The position numbers and the translations under genes were made by a program. DNA of 64,000 nucleotides, from assembly GCA_034509735.1 (NCBI GenBank), contig JACGWO010000012.1, positions 5,702,367 to 5,766,366 on the forward strand, read 5' to 3'. This document shows, piece by piece, positions 22,656 through 34,038 of the stretch. The notes under the pieces are model-generated. The model saw nothing but the letters and a program-made list of their open reading frames with translations. It did not search any database and was not told where the DNA came from. How positions within the stretch are numbered: the first letter of the stretch is position 1; every line of letters starts with the position of its first letter. The DNA comes from Sesamum alatum (lineage: Eukaryota > Streptophyta > Magnoliopsida > Lamiales > Pedaliaceae).

Positions 22656-25577
22656 CTCCGTATTGATGAATCTCATCCCATTTAATATCTTTGCATTTCC
22701 CACAACATTTCCTATATTTTCTTGAATTTTCCTCAGTCAATGATTGTAGTTTTTCAAGGCTTTCTCTCATAGTTAGCAGGTTAAATTTTCAGACTGTGTG
22801 CATATCCCTTTTTTTCACCTGTTGTTATTACTTTGTTAGTGCCTGCTGAGTTTTCATCTCTGTCATTACTGTTATTTCCTCTCTTTCATCATCTTTAAAC
22901 ATATGTTCTCCGGGTCCTGATGATGATTCTTGAAATTAGGTATTTGCATTTTGGAAGCAACAACTTGAGAATGTAGGGTTGGTTTGAGGCTTTTATAAAG
23001 ATGTGAAATTTGTGTCCCATTTTTGCAGTAAATTTCAATGCAAAAATAAAAACCAAGTCTTGATAACTGTGATGAGAAGAGTTTACATGTTAGGTGTCAC
23101 TGTATTCATTCATTCTGTGCTAAAAAGCTGAGTAATCAAAGGCTGAATCTGGTTGGAGGACAATAAGTCTGCTGCTATAATTGTTTGACTTTTTCATCAG
23201 GGCCTTCTTTTTTCTTTCCATTACGTGGATTTTTATGGGTTGGAAGGACAGAAAAGAGATAAAAGTTTGATTGTTTAGCTTATCTGGAACATTGTGGATA
23301 CCATTCATGCCGACACTTTGTTCTATATAATATAAAATAATGTATGCAAGTTTCTAGCAATAAACTGATGATTAACACACTGTAATAAATCTGGAAAAGC
23401 TGCAAGAATTTTATGAATGCATGGATTTCATCTGAGATTGCATTAATCAAGGGGAAGAAGTTGCAAGAAATTCAAACCATTTTCAATATTTTAATTCATA
23501 TATGACTGCTTTGGGATTACCCAGGCCAGGTGGTACTCAGAAAAAGAAAAACTTGTGTATATAAATGAAAATCAGTACAATTTCTCCAATAATTGAGTGG
23601 CTCTCTCTCTCACTTCTACCCAGCATGTAACACATTTCACCACACAACATCTCTCTCTCTCGCTGTTTCTCTCTCTTGTCTGTGATTGCCATTAATGGGG
23701 CCTGCCAAATTTCATAAATTGTCCTTATGCGTTTATCACAGAGTGGATCTTGGAATCATTCTAAATGAAACTAAGCTGTCTTTCTTGCCAGCCAATATGC
23801 AAATACTAAAATTTCTCTTAGGGCCAAAGGCATAATCATAATAATCATGTAAAAGGCAAAGCCTTACATCCTAAACCAAACATGCAACCAGAAAGAAAGA
23901 AGGTCTTCTCATCTGTCATGATGATCTGTATAAAATAAAATAAAATAAAATCAGAAACTATATATTAGCAATTCAATAATTGAAAAAGAGTGCACATGAA
24001 AAATAGTTGCAAGAGAGGATGGGAATTAAAGAGGAATCAGGTCACCTTGTTTTGTCTGTCTTTCTCATAGCCTGTTTTCAGAAAAGCATGCTACTGCTTT
24101 TTATCTTCCCCCCTTTGATTCTCTTTACTGAAATGACCAATCTCCTTCACCAATTCATTGGATCCCATTCACCTTTTTTTCTTCAGTGCCCAGGATGACT
24201 TTAGCCATCAACAAATTTAAAAGCAACTCAGCAAAGGGATTTGCTCAAGAGATAGATATAATTTCCTACTTGGATATGATGATTACACCCACAAACTACG
24301 GATAATTATGATTTTAGTAATCGCAGAAAAGCAACAATGATAATGTGACTGATGGCGATCTAGAATTCTCCCTATGTTTCTAACTATAATAATCAGCTTG
24401 AGCTACACCCTTTAAGCAATTTCATAACTAGTGTTAAAAAGACACCCAAATTGCAATGCAATTGCATCATGTACACATTTCCCTTGGTTGTACAGGCAAT
24501 AAGTTGAAGCATATGTCCACCCAGAAACTATCATGACTGATTCCAAGAATAACATGTACAGCTGGAGAATCTTAATACAGTGCATAAACATTTGAATTTA
24601 TTGCACATATATGAAGAAAAACTGATGCTTTTGTCTTTGTGTAGTCCATCCAGCAAGACATGACTTAGTATGCAATAATAACAAACTTATACCAATTCTC
24701 CTGTCTACAATAGCTTCAGCAATACTAAATTAGGGAGGGAACATTTTATTTGGCTAAAGCTATAGTTTAACCATGCCAGATGTTTCCTATGATAATCAAA
24801 ACCTACTTGTTAATTTGAGCTGAATCAATACTATTACAATGCTGTCAGTGTAAAGATTCTTTCTCGCGATGTTTGTGAATGTTTAGCCAATAACGACTAT
24901 ATAATGCCATCGAATCTGTATTTCAGTGTCATGATATGTATCATTTGTGGGTTCCAAACTTCCATCAGGACCATCATACAACAAATTGCTATGCGAAGTC
25001 CACAGTCATTTTAACTCAATAGCCTGCAAGGAAGACCACGGGTTTGATAGCAAGATACCCTTCAATCAACTTTATCTTTGGTCAAGTAGACACAGTCTCA
25101 CACACCTAAGAATCCAACAAAAAGCTTTTGCTCGACTTATCAAGTTTCTGGAAAAAAATGTGTTGCAGCCACACCTGGACTCTAGATCGCCAGAAACTAT
25201 ATAATACATGTGAGGAAACGCAAATGCACAAGAAAGAGGTATAAAAAGAAGTAACGGCAGAGAAGGAAGCTTAGGTGCTCAACTGAGAAAGGTTAGCCAG
25301 AAACCAGATATGGGAATAAAGATCATAAACAATGCAGGTACGAAATAGAATGAAAAACAGTGACAATGTTAGAGTGTATCCAACAAATTTGAGTATTATT
25401 GATAAAGCAGGAAACAAAACTATTTTCTGACTCAAATGGCAAATAAACTGCAAATTGTTATGTGGACACTGAAGAACTGATCAATTCTTTCAAAACAAAA
25501 GATTGCTGGCTTTTGTCCACAAAAAGCACTTCAAATAGTCTCTGTTATTACAGCAAAAGAGGTTTAAAGAAGAAAAA
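22656..25577. other. spacer between the TCP8-like and COX7c-like genes
   Basis: The first part is the probable TCP8 3' UTR. A (CT)n cluster is at about 23600-23675. The 85-aa plus-strand frame at 24947-25204 and the 63-aa frame at 24007-24198 have no domain I recognise and no splice partners I can support. I find no RNA gene or transposon with clear ends. Confidence 0.55.
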
Positions 25578-27004
25578 TTATGCCGAAGCAGTCTTCTTCT
25601 GCTGGAAGACGACTGCATATATGGGGACAGCAACACCAATGCTGAAAGCAGTAAAGACACCAAGGCTCATTTTTAGTTTCTGATTTGACATCCTGTCCAA
25701 GTTGTACATGTGCTTCGCGTGAAGGTAGAAAGGCTCGTCGTGGCCATGTCCTCCTCCCATGTTCTTTACACTGGTTGAGTGAATTCCCCTATTCACTGTA
25801 AGAAAAAAAACATTTCGCCTTACAGTAAGTCAATTTGTTTAAAAGAATTTTTGGATCCACTTTGTCACTCAACTATCCATAAATTCTGTTTGACGTTTCT
25901 TATGCATTAAGTAGAATTCAAACATCTATGTTAAGAGATACTGCAAAACTAACCAAATAATATGAGAGGGAGCTGACGATCAGCTTAAGACTATTTGTTC
26001 CAAAGTGTCATATCTTATTGGAAAACCAGCTGACGAAAATGAAATCAAATTCCTTTATCCAAAAATCAGCTATCATCAGGTAAATTAAGCCATTCCATCT
26101 CTTCAATATACAAATAACAAATAAAGCACAAAACACAGTTTCTAAAGAACATAACATTGCCTGTACAATAGCAATCCATGGTATGAAAATGTTGATGGGC
26201 ATAAGCCTTAGAATCTATGGATCATATATACACCAAAAAATATGCCTTCTTTCTTTCTACTAAACCAGCAAGTTCCAATATAGAAGAATAAGAAGAAAAG
26301 TGACAATACTTATTGTCTTCTCAAGAGGGCAATTCTGTAATTTTATAATTTTATACTACAAATACCATATCCCCATACCAGCAAATTTCCTATTCATTTA
26401 AGATTAATAACATCAAATCCAAACATATTTCTAATTCTCAAACCTATATACCTAGGTCTGAAAATTAAAAAAAAAATAAAATCCAAACATATTCTCATTT
26501 CTCGGCCAAAAACCAATAAAGCATTTCCTCACCAATTGGAAATGTTGGAAACTGAAAATGAAAAAGAAAACACAACCAAACGTGCCCTGTATTTAGCATT
26601 CAAAGCACAACTACGAATTAATGCCGACAAAAAGGAAAAAAAATACATGAAAATCAAGGTCAACAATTTAGAGATCATCCAATTAACGAAGAAACAAGCA
26701 AGATTAATGGATTGCAACCTACAAGCTCAAAAAATTCAGCAACCGTGTCTATCCAAAATGTTATTATCTTCCACGTCAATCTACGCACAATCTCAAGATT
26801 TCTACTCGGAACATAAAACTACTAAATCGAAAAATAAACCAACCGAACAGATCCGTTCAAACATTACCAATAAACGAAAACGATGTAAAAAGAACAAAAA
26901 ATTTTAAGCAGAGAGACAAAAGATAGACCTGATTTCGGAGCAATCGATGGAGCATAATTCAGTAGCTTGGAAGCGCAGGATCTGAATCCGTTGTTCATCG
27001 CCAT
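25578..27004 (-). CDS. mitochondrial COX7c-like small protein (complex IV subunit)
   Basis: Two exons on the minus strand, 27004-26929 and 25795-25578, joined at AG|GTCTAT and cttacag; the join gives 97 aa. Residues 1 to about 33 form a mitochondrial presequence (MAMNNGFRSCASKLLNYAPS, rich in basic and hydroxylated residues, with RGIHSTS near its end). A Gly/His segment GGGHGHDEP follows, then AKHMYNLDRM, then one membrane helix (LGVFTAFSIGVAVPIYAVVF) and a short QQKKTASA tail. Length and layout match the 97-aa plant protein family found in complex IV and assigned to COX7c; that assignment is from memory of the family. The intron is 1133 bp. Without exon 1 the protein would lack its targeting sequence. 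Confidence 0.85.
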
Positions 27005-27138
27005 TCCACGATCTGAGAACAGAGATTTGCAGAGTAGAAGATGAATGAGGGGAAGATGAAGGGGAAGATGAGGAGCCTGGAGACGAGGGTTTGCAGGCTA
27101 TTCTTTGGGCGACCGATTCATTGTATCGCGTGCGACTA

Positions 27139-27196
27139 CCACGTGGATGCTTATTGGGCTTCATTTGCTGGGCTTCTGTTTATTTATTATTGGGCC
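27139..27196 (-). promoter_or_regulatory. site II elements and G-box upstream of the COX7c-like gene
   Basis: TGGGCT at 27155-27160 and 27169-27174 and TGGGCC at 27191-27196 lie 151-192 bases upstream of the ATG at 27004. The palindrome CCACGTGG (G-box) is at 27139-27146. TGGGCY site II elements in clusters are established promoter elements of plant nuclear genes for respiratory-chain subunits and are bound by class I TCP factors. The position supports use by this gene; function is inferred. Confidence 0.65.
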
Positions 27197-27253
27197 AAAC
27201 TTTTTAAATTTTTCCAACCATTTTGTACTACATTGTGACTGTATATTATTTTA

Positions 27254-28380
27254 GGCTAAACTTTTAAACCCTCATGTGATATGAAAATAGGTAAATCAAA
27301 TCCTAGTATTTTGTTAAACGCAATAAAAAACACCCCTTTCGTTAGTAATTAATGGAAGGTGTGCTGCACGCGCGCCCCATGCGATTTTGGGTGTTCCGTA
27401 GTTGTTTTTTACCTCAACTTTAGGTGATTTATACTAAAATGCCCTCATGATGTGTATACATTTGACCTGGGCTTCTTTGACTTATTTTGAGTGATTTTTT
27501 GCATTTTCATCTATATAAAAAAAATATTTTTTTTAAAACATATTTACTTAAAAAATAAGAAAAAAAATATATAATTGAAAATTGTTGTAATTTTAATTAC
27601 TACAATTTTAAAATATGTATTTTTTGTAGTTTTCTAATCTTTTCTTTTAAAATAAATCTTACAACTTTTAAATACTTAATTTTTTAAATTTAATTTAAAT
27701 TAAAACTTTAACTAAATTTTTACTCACTTTATTGAAGGATTTTCTTTTTACATTTTCATATCTCCTAAAAATAAAAATTATTTTGTTCTTAATTTTATTT
27801 ATATTAATACCAAAAAAATAAAAAAAATTACATTACAAAGATTAATATACTAAATTTTATTTTTAAAATTTAGATATCTACATGAATATAAATGTGAAGT
27901 AATTATAATAATTTATAATTTATAAATTAATTTAAATTATTATTTAATTTAAATATTTTATTATATTCAATATATTATAGATAAAAATATTAATTAAATA
28001 TCTATTAATGATTATAATTATCTAAAATTATCTTAATTAACTGAAATATATATTAATAAATATAATTAAGTTAACAAAAAAGATTTCTTAAAAAAAAAAA
28101 AAAAAAAACTAGGGGTGGCGGCTGCACAGAGGGGCGACGACCACCCCCCACACAAAAGGGCGACGCCGACGCTGTCACCCATAGCTGGTTTGGGCAACGG
28201 CGTTTCCGTCGCTCTCTTTCTTTTGTCTGGGCAACGTTGCCATTGCCGTCACCCCCATCTGCTAGGGCGGCGTCGCGTCCTCCCGTTTGCGGGGGACAGC
28301 GGGGGCTAGGGAGGGGATAGGTGGCGGGGGTAGGGGCAACAGGGGGTGGGGAGGGGCTAGGCAGCGGGGGTGGGAGTAGG

Positions 28381-28417
<37 letters not shown>

Positions 28418-28766
28418 TAACAATTTATGTTTTATAATTTTTAATTATTTATATATAAAATAATTTGTTGAATTTAAACCTTTCATTTTTTAAGATCTAA
28501 CGGTAGAGATTAATTCATTAAATCTGATGGTTATTATTTTCATCAAAGGAGATCCAACGGTCATTAAAATAAGGACTAATATATAATAACAAGGGCATAA
28601 CGGTCAATTTATCAAAAAATTATCGTTGTTAGGGTCTTTTAACGGAGAGGGACGATTGAGCTTAATTTTACAAATCAATGGGGGCGGGGGGTTGCCTATT
28701 TTCAAAACAGAGGGGGCTTTTTCGTCGAATTTTCAAAACGCAGGGGTTTTATACATTTTAGCCATT
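27254..28766. repeat. possible large degraded fold-back element with a GC-rich centre
   Basis: The left edge reads 'ttaggctaaacttttaaaccct' in part and the right edge 'ggggttttatacattttagcc', which are loose complements; the inner arms share phrases such as 'gaaaatagg' and its complement. Between them lie very AT-rich sequence (27500-28080), a poly-A run and the G-rich island at 28110-28385. The (TA)n tract is at 28385-28414. I could not find a clean target duplication, so the borders are tentative. No gene is supported. Confidence 0.4.
28110..28385 (+). other. GC-rich island with many G-runs
   Basis: About 275 bases of GC-rich DNA in a strongly AT-rich setting. The right half (28285-28380) has a dozen or so runs of three to five G separated by short spacers, so it could fold into G-quadruplexes. 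The 64-aa open frame across it has no recognisable domain and I do not call it a gene. Confidence 0.7.
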
Positions 28767-28808
28767 ATTCTAACATGAAATTGCTAAATATTTGTTATAT
28801 TATTTTAA

Positions 28809-29089
28809 GGGATAATTATATTTACACTTCCTGATCTATGGTGTATTTATACAAATTATCCTTATTTTTTTTGAATAATTACATATACACACATAAAAAA
28901 ATGTCTACATCAATCACACAAACCATCAGTCTTTGAAAAATTACACATACACCCTCCAATTATTTTAACATCATTGCATAAACTATCCATACTTTTTGGT
29001 TGTCATGGGTGGTTTATATAACTATGCAAAAGGTATGAATGCTTTGAATAAACAGATCATGGGTCGGGAGATGTAAATGTCATTATTCC
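28809..29089. mobile_element. MITE of the 10329-10614 family
   Basis: The left end GGGATAATTATATTTACACT and the right end 'gatgtaaatgtcattattcc' are near complements and match the termini at 10329-10614. The flanking 9-mers ttattttaa and ttatttaac agree at 7 of 9 positions. No coding content. Confidence 0.6.
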
Positions 29090-30049
29090 TTATTTAACCA
29101 TGAAACTTCTCAATATTTGAATTTTAAAAGACTTATTAGCAATAAAAATTGATGATATCATGTCTATCATACATAATCACACGTTTGATTCATAGTATTA
29201 GAATACAGTATTAATCTGAGCCCGATCTTAACAATCTTATGGGATAGTGTATCGATTATCCCATCAGTTGATCTAAGATAGATTTATATATATATATATA
29301 TATATATATATGCTCTTCCACTTTCTTAATGAAAATCACATTTTTTCACAAAATAAGATGGAAAGCACTTTTTTCACTTTGCTTTTTTCTTACTTGTGAA
29401 GTACATATATGTGTATAAGAATGTACCTGAAATTATAATAATTTAATTGTAAAATATAATAAAAATATTACTTCATTTTTTTTTAGACATTTGAAAAATA
29501 CTTGAGTTTAATTAGTCATTAAATTTCAAAAATAGAACATTCACCATACTTTTTTAAAAAATACAAACCTTCGCTTTTTTTTTTTTTTTTCATATAATAT
29601 CTATTTTGAACTTCTATTTTATGTGAATGTAGAAAAAAATAAAAATACCACAAGAATTATTATTTCAAAATTATATTTCGATGAATAGTTAGAGGGTTTC
29701 TTTTTTTTTAATCATTCACAAGCTATACTGATAAAATGATACCCTTAATAGCCTTTTTGCATTTAATCATATTTTGTAATCCTTTCGATCAAACACCATA
29801 TTATATTATTACATGAGATATTATACATACAATACGTCAAACCCAAATAATCAAATTAATTATCATTCCATTTCCCACCCACCCACTCGCATCATGTCTA
29901 ATCTTATCACACGAACCAAACAAAATCCAGATGTTTAAAGATTCAAAATATAGGAAATAAGAAAGTTAGAAACAACTATACTTTTTATTACTTCTCATAA
30001 AAGTTAAAGAAAAAGGAGGAAAAATATTTCCCACTAAAATTTAGCAAGA
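29090..30049. other. AT-rich spacer with TA microsatellite
   Basis: It contains (TA)n at about 29285-29312 and T-rich runs. Its distal end is the probable 3' UTR of the receptor kinase gene that ends at 30050. Nothing else is seen. Confidence 0.6.
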
Positions 30050-33000
30050 TCATTGAATCATACAAGCAGTTTTGATCTTATTCAACTCAGTAACAACTTC
30101 TGTCATCGACATTCGATCTCCGGGCGATTCCTTTGAACATGCAACCCCAATTCCAAGAAGAGAAACCATGCAGTTCTTGATTCTGCTATCCATGCAGCTG
30201 TGCTTGTGTTCATGTACAATAAATGGATCTAAAACTTCCATCACTTGGCTTGGAAATGCTCTGCTCATCACAAAATCATGAAGACTTGAGTGACTTGAAA
30301 GTTCATCGTCTGTCGTCGGCCTTCTGTTTGTGAACATCTCCAATACAAAAATCCCGAAACTGTATACATCCCCGGATGTTGAAACGATATCGCTCATGCC
30401 ATACTCTATGAATAGGTTTGAATTAGAACATAATCAAGGAAAAGCACGCGTCCTGTTTGTAACGAAAATGCCCGTTTTATATAACTAAGGTCTTTCTAGT
30501 ATGATGCCAATACTTCATTTTTTTTCTTCTATAGGTCGTACTGATTGACTTAAACATTGGAGTGCCAGATAAAGTAGATTAATACAATTGCAGTAGAGAT
30601 ATTATAAGAAGTCGTACCAGGAGGAATATAGCCTATGGTACCCTTGATTGCAAGAGAACTGCTTTCATGTGTTGAAAACATACTGGAAACCACTCTTGCC
30701 AATCCAAAATCCCCCAAGTGGGCAGTCATATTTTCGTCTAAAAGAATGTTACTCGGCTTCAAATCGCCATGAATAATTGTCGAGTCTGTACCAGAATGCA
30801 GGTACTCAAGTGCTGATGCAATATCAATAGCAATGTTGAGTCTCTGAATTGTGCTGAGATTTCTGCTTTCGTCGTCTGAAGTTTGGTGCAGCCATTTCTC
30901 CAAGCTCCCGTTGGCCATAAACTCATAAACCAATGCCTTAAAATCATTACCTTGAAAATCTGTGCTAGGACATATACTCAGTATTTTCAGAAGGTTTCTG
31001 TGTCTTATGCCCCTTAATGCATTGCATTCTGAGATGAAGCTTTTAGAAGCTCCTTTCATGTCAAGATGAAGCACCTTGACTGCCACCGGTGTTTGTTCAT
31101 CGTCGAGAACTCCTTTGTAAACGGATCCAAATCTGCCAGCCCCGAGTAAATTGGCATCTGAGAATCCACCTGTGGCTTTCAGGAGATCTGCATAAGATAG
31201 CCTCAAAAACTTGGCCCCAATTGAGGGCACTGAAAATTGAATCTTTTGTGATATTTGTCGCCTGTGGATTAAGCGTGCAGATAGTATAAGGCATATGGCT
31301 CCAACTCCCAACAATGGGATCAAGATTTTCCATACAGTTGGGAAGTGTTTCTTCTTGGAATTTTTGGGCGAGCAAGGAGGAAGGTTTAAGTGCACACTAG
31401 CTCCACACAAGCCATTGTTTCCTTCAAGTGAGACTGCACTTTCATTTTGAAATACCCCTAGAGTAGGGACTTCTCCGTGCAGCCTGTTGAAAGACAGATT
31501 CAAGTTTACCAGAGGCAGATCATTTAGAAATCTTGGAATCAGCCCTGATAAGTTATTTTGTGAGAGATCCAAATCTTGCAAACCCCTCAAAGCACTTAAT
31601 CCATCGGGTATCTCTCCGTTAAGAGCATTGTTATCCAGGTGAAGCCGTTCCAGCCTTACGCAGCTGCTCAAAGAGTTTGGAATGAACCCTGATAATCTAT
31701 TGTGAGACAAGTCCAGGTTTGCAAGATTTCTCAAAGAGCCAACTTCTGATGGAATACGACCCGTGAAGGTGTTGTAGGCTAGATTAAAGGCAATTGAAAC
31801 GGAGGAAAGGCTCATAATTTCTGCAGGTATTGAACCATTGAGATCGTTACGTGAAAGGTCTAAGGTTAGCAAGTTGCTGCAGTTGCCAAGACTTTGAGGT
31901 ATATTTCCATAAAAATTGTTCTGCCCCAAGTATAGATGGTTCAACAAAGTCAAGTTACCGAATGAAAATGGCAGCTCATCTGTCAATCTGTTTGCTCCGA
32001 GGTAAATTTCTTGCAACTTATATAGTTTACCAATAGAAAAAGGAATAGGACCTTCAAGATCATTGTATGCAAAATTTATGCGAGTGAGGCCGGAAAGGTC
32101 TCCAATACTAGCAGGAATTCTTCCATGTAACTGATTTTGAGCAACAGACAGGTAACTCAAGTGACTTGAGAGATTGGCAATGGAATCTGGTAATGTACCA
32201 GTCAAAAGATTATCAAAGAGTAAAAGAGTTTTAAGGCTGGTGCAATTTATCATGGATGAAATGAAACTTAAATCTCCTTCCAAATGGTTAGAAGAAACAA
32301 ACAGGTATCGAAGAGGTGAGAGCCTGTTAAAGTCCTTTATTATTTCCCCTGTGAAATTGTTTAAGGCCAGATTTATTCTTTCAAGTGAGGAAGAATTCGA
32401 CAGCGAAGGCGGAAGCACTCCAGTAAAATGATTGTCTCCCAAATCAAGGGTCCTCATATTCGGAAACGTAAAGCCTATATCAGAAGGTATGTTTCCTTGG
32501 AGTCGATTTGAACGAACTGAAAAAATAGTGATACTGGAAATGTTATACAGTGCAAAAGGAATCTCACCAGTCAAGCTGTTTTCAACTAAATTCAGCAACT
32601 GCAGTCTTTGAAGTCGGACAAGTGATTCTGGAATTTGTCCTTGCAACTCGCAGCTTGCTAAAGAAAGTTGAACTAGGCTGCTGAAGTTTCCAATGAATGA
32701 TGGGATAGTCCCTGAGAGCCTGTTTCTAGTTAGGCCTAGAGCTTCAAGTTTGACGAGCGTACCTATCTCAGGGATTATAATCCCCGTGAGGTCGTTGTCG
32801 ATCAAATTCAGGTAGTAAAGATTCCTACAGTTTGTCAGGTTTCTTGGGATCTCACCACCGAAAGAATTGTTACTAAATTCGATTAGCTCAAGCCTCCTCA
32901 ATCGACCAATTTCTTCAGGGATATGGCCATGGAAGCTGTTGTTTTGTAGAATGATGGTTCTGAGGAAAGAAAGATTACCTAAATGAGGTGAAAGGGATCC

Positions 33001-33261
33001 CAGCAGGCCGTGGGATGTGAGATTAATCGACACAACTCTGTTTTGATGCCTTTTGCTGCAGAAAATGCCTTTCCAGCTACAAAAATGAAGTGTTTCATTC
33101 CATGAGTTCAAGACACCCGTTGGATCGTCATCTATGGCTTTCTTGAAGGCCAGCAGTGCTTGTAAGTCAGTATCGTTGTTCGAGCATGTAGCTGGAGTCG
33201 TGGCAAAGTAGAAGAAGAGCGATAAAATCATAAAGGGACTTACCATTGAAACTTTTACCAT
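30050..33261 (-). CDS. LRR receptor-like kinase, subfamily XII (non-RD), intact copy
   Basis: A plasma-membrane receptor kinase of the group that includes EFR, FLS2 and Xa21; such proteins commonly sense microbial or danger molecules, but the ligand here is unknown. Exons 33261-30618 and 30405-30050 join across a 212-bp intron to give 999 aa, restoring GYIPPEYGMSD in the activation segment. Order: signal peptide (about 1-26), LRR N-cap with paired Cys (HFCSWKGIFC), about 22 LRRs, C-cap Cys pair (GLCGAS...PPC), membrane helix (WKILIPLLGVGAICLILSA), then kinase. The kinase has a P-loop (LGAGRFGSVYKG, about 705), VAVK Lys (about 729), HGDLKPSN (about 831; Gly in place of Arg marks a non-RD kinase) and DFG (about 851). 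The MVKVSM start was chosen because it opens the signal peptide. Relative to the paralogue, exon 2 has two extra codons (T in RRPTTDD, M in FVMSR). Confidence 0.92.
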
Positions 33262-34038
33262 AGTTTTTGGTACAAACTGGACTAATATCGTGCTTGGTTT
33301 TATCAAAGGATCACGTATATAGTTATGCAAACCTTAGCCGAACTTTTAGCTAATTTTTAGATGATGATGATGACTTAGTAAGTAGCATAAAATATAGGCA
33401 GTCAATATTTCTTTCTCAAACACAATAAGAAATTACAGAATCCATCAAAGAATCGACTTGACCTCAGTCCCTCATGGCCCCAACTCCTTCTGTTTTTTTG
33501 CTTCTTTTCCTTATACTGGCCGGCAGTAATTTATGGTTTTATTACGGCGACTAGCTAGACTTCATTATATCTGTCATTTTCGACGCAAATGAGAAGACTA
33601 TGATAGTCTTTTCTCTTTGGAAGTTTCTCAATGTGTTTCCATCATGATGACAGACATTTCTGGTGTTTCCTCTGCTAAGTTTAATCCTTGATGCAAAACT
33701 GGATCTGCTATTTCTGTTATGGGGTCTGGTAACTTGAGATAAAAAATAATTTGCTAATACTTACATAAACTCTGAATCTTACAATCAACTGAACAATGTT
33801 GTATTATTTTAACATGAACGTACTAAATATTTGAAAAATATTTTCACATGAAACCTCTCTATATTTGAATGTTGTTAGAGTGCTTATAGAATTAGTAATA
33901 AGATAAAGATATCATGAGTATAGATGGTTCAAGATTTAAAGATACGCAGCTCGAATTTTGGTTGATTCTCATAAAAGTGAAAGAAAAATATTTTCCTATT
34001 GGAATGTCAATTTATTTCCGATTATAAGTTTAACAAAA
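33262..34038. other. spacer between the tandem receptor kinases
   Basis: It contains the likely promoter of the downstream copy and the 3' flank of the upstream copy. I see no other gene or transposon end. Confidence 0.55.

Noticed and set aside
24947..25204. 85-aa plus-strand ORF
   Set aside because: No recognisable domain, and no splice partners or leader that I can support.
26536..26907. 123-aa Lys-rich plus-strand ORF
   Set aside because: It lies antisense within the intron of the COX7c-like gene and reflects its A-rich sequence.
28115..28309. 64-aa ORF in the GC-rich island
   Set aside because: Low-complexity GC-rich DNA stays open by chance; no homologous pattern.
30550..30617. Read-through of receptor kinase exon 1 past YIPPG
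   Set aside because: The codons after GYIPPG are intron; splicing to the acceptor at 30406/30407 restores the conserved YIPPEYG motif.
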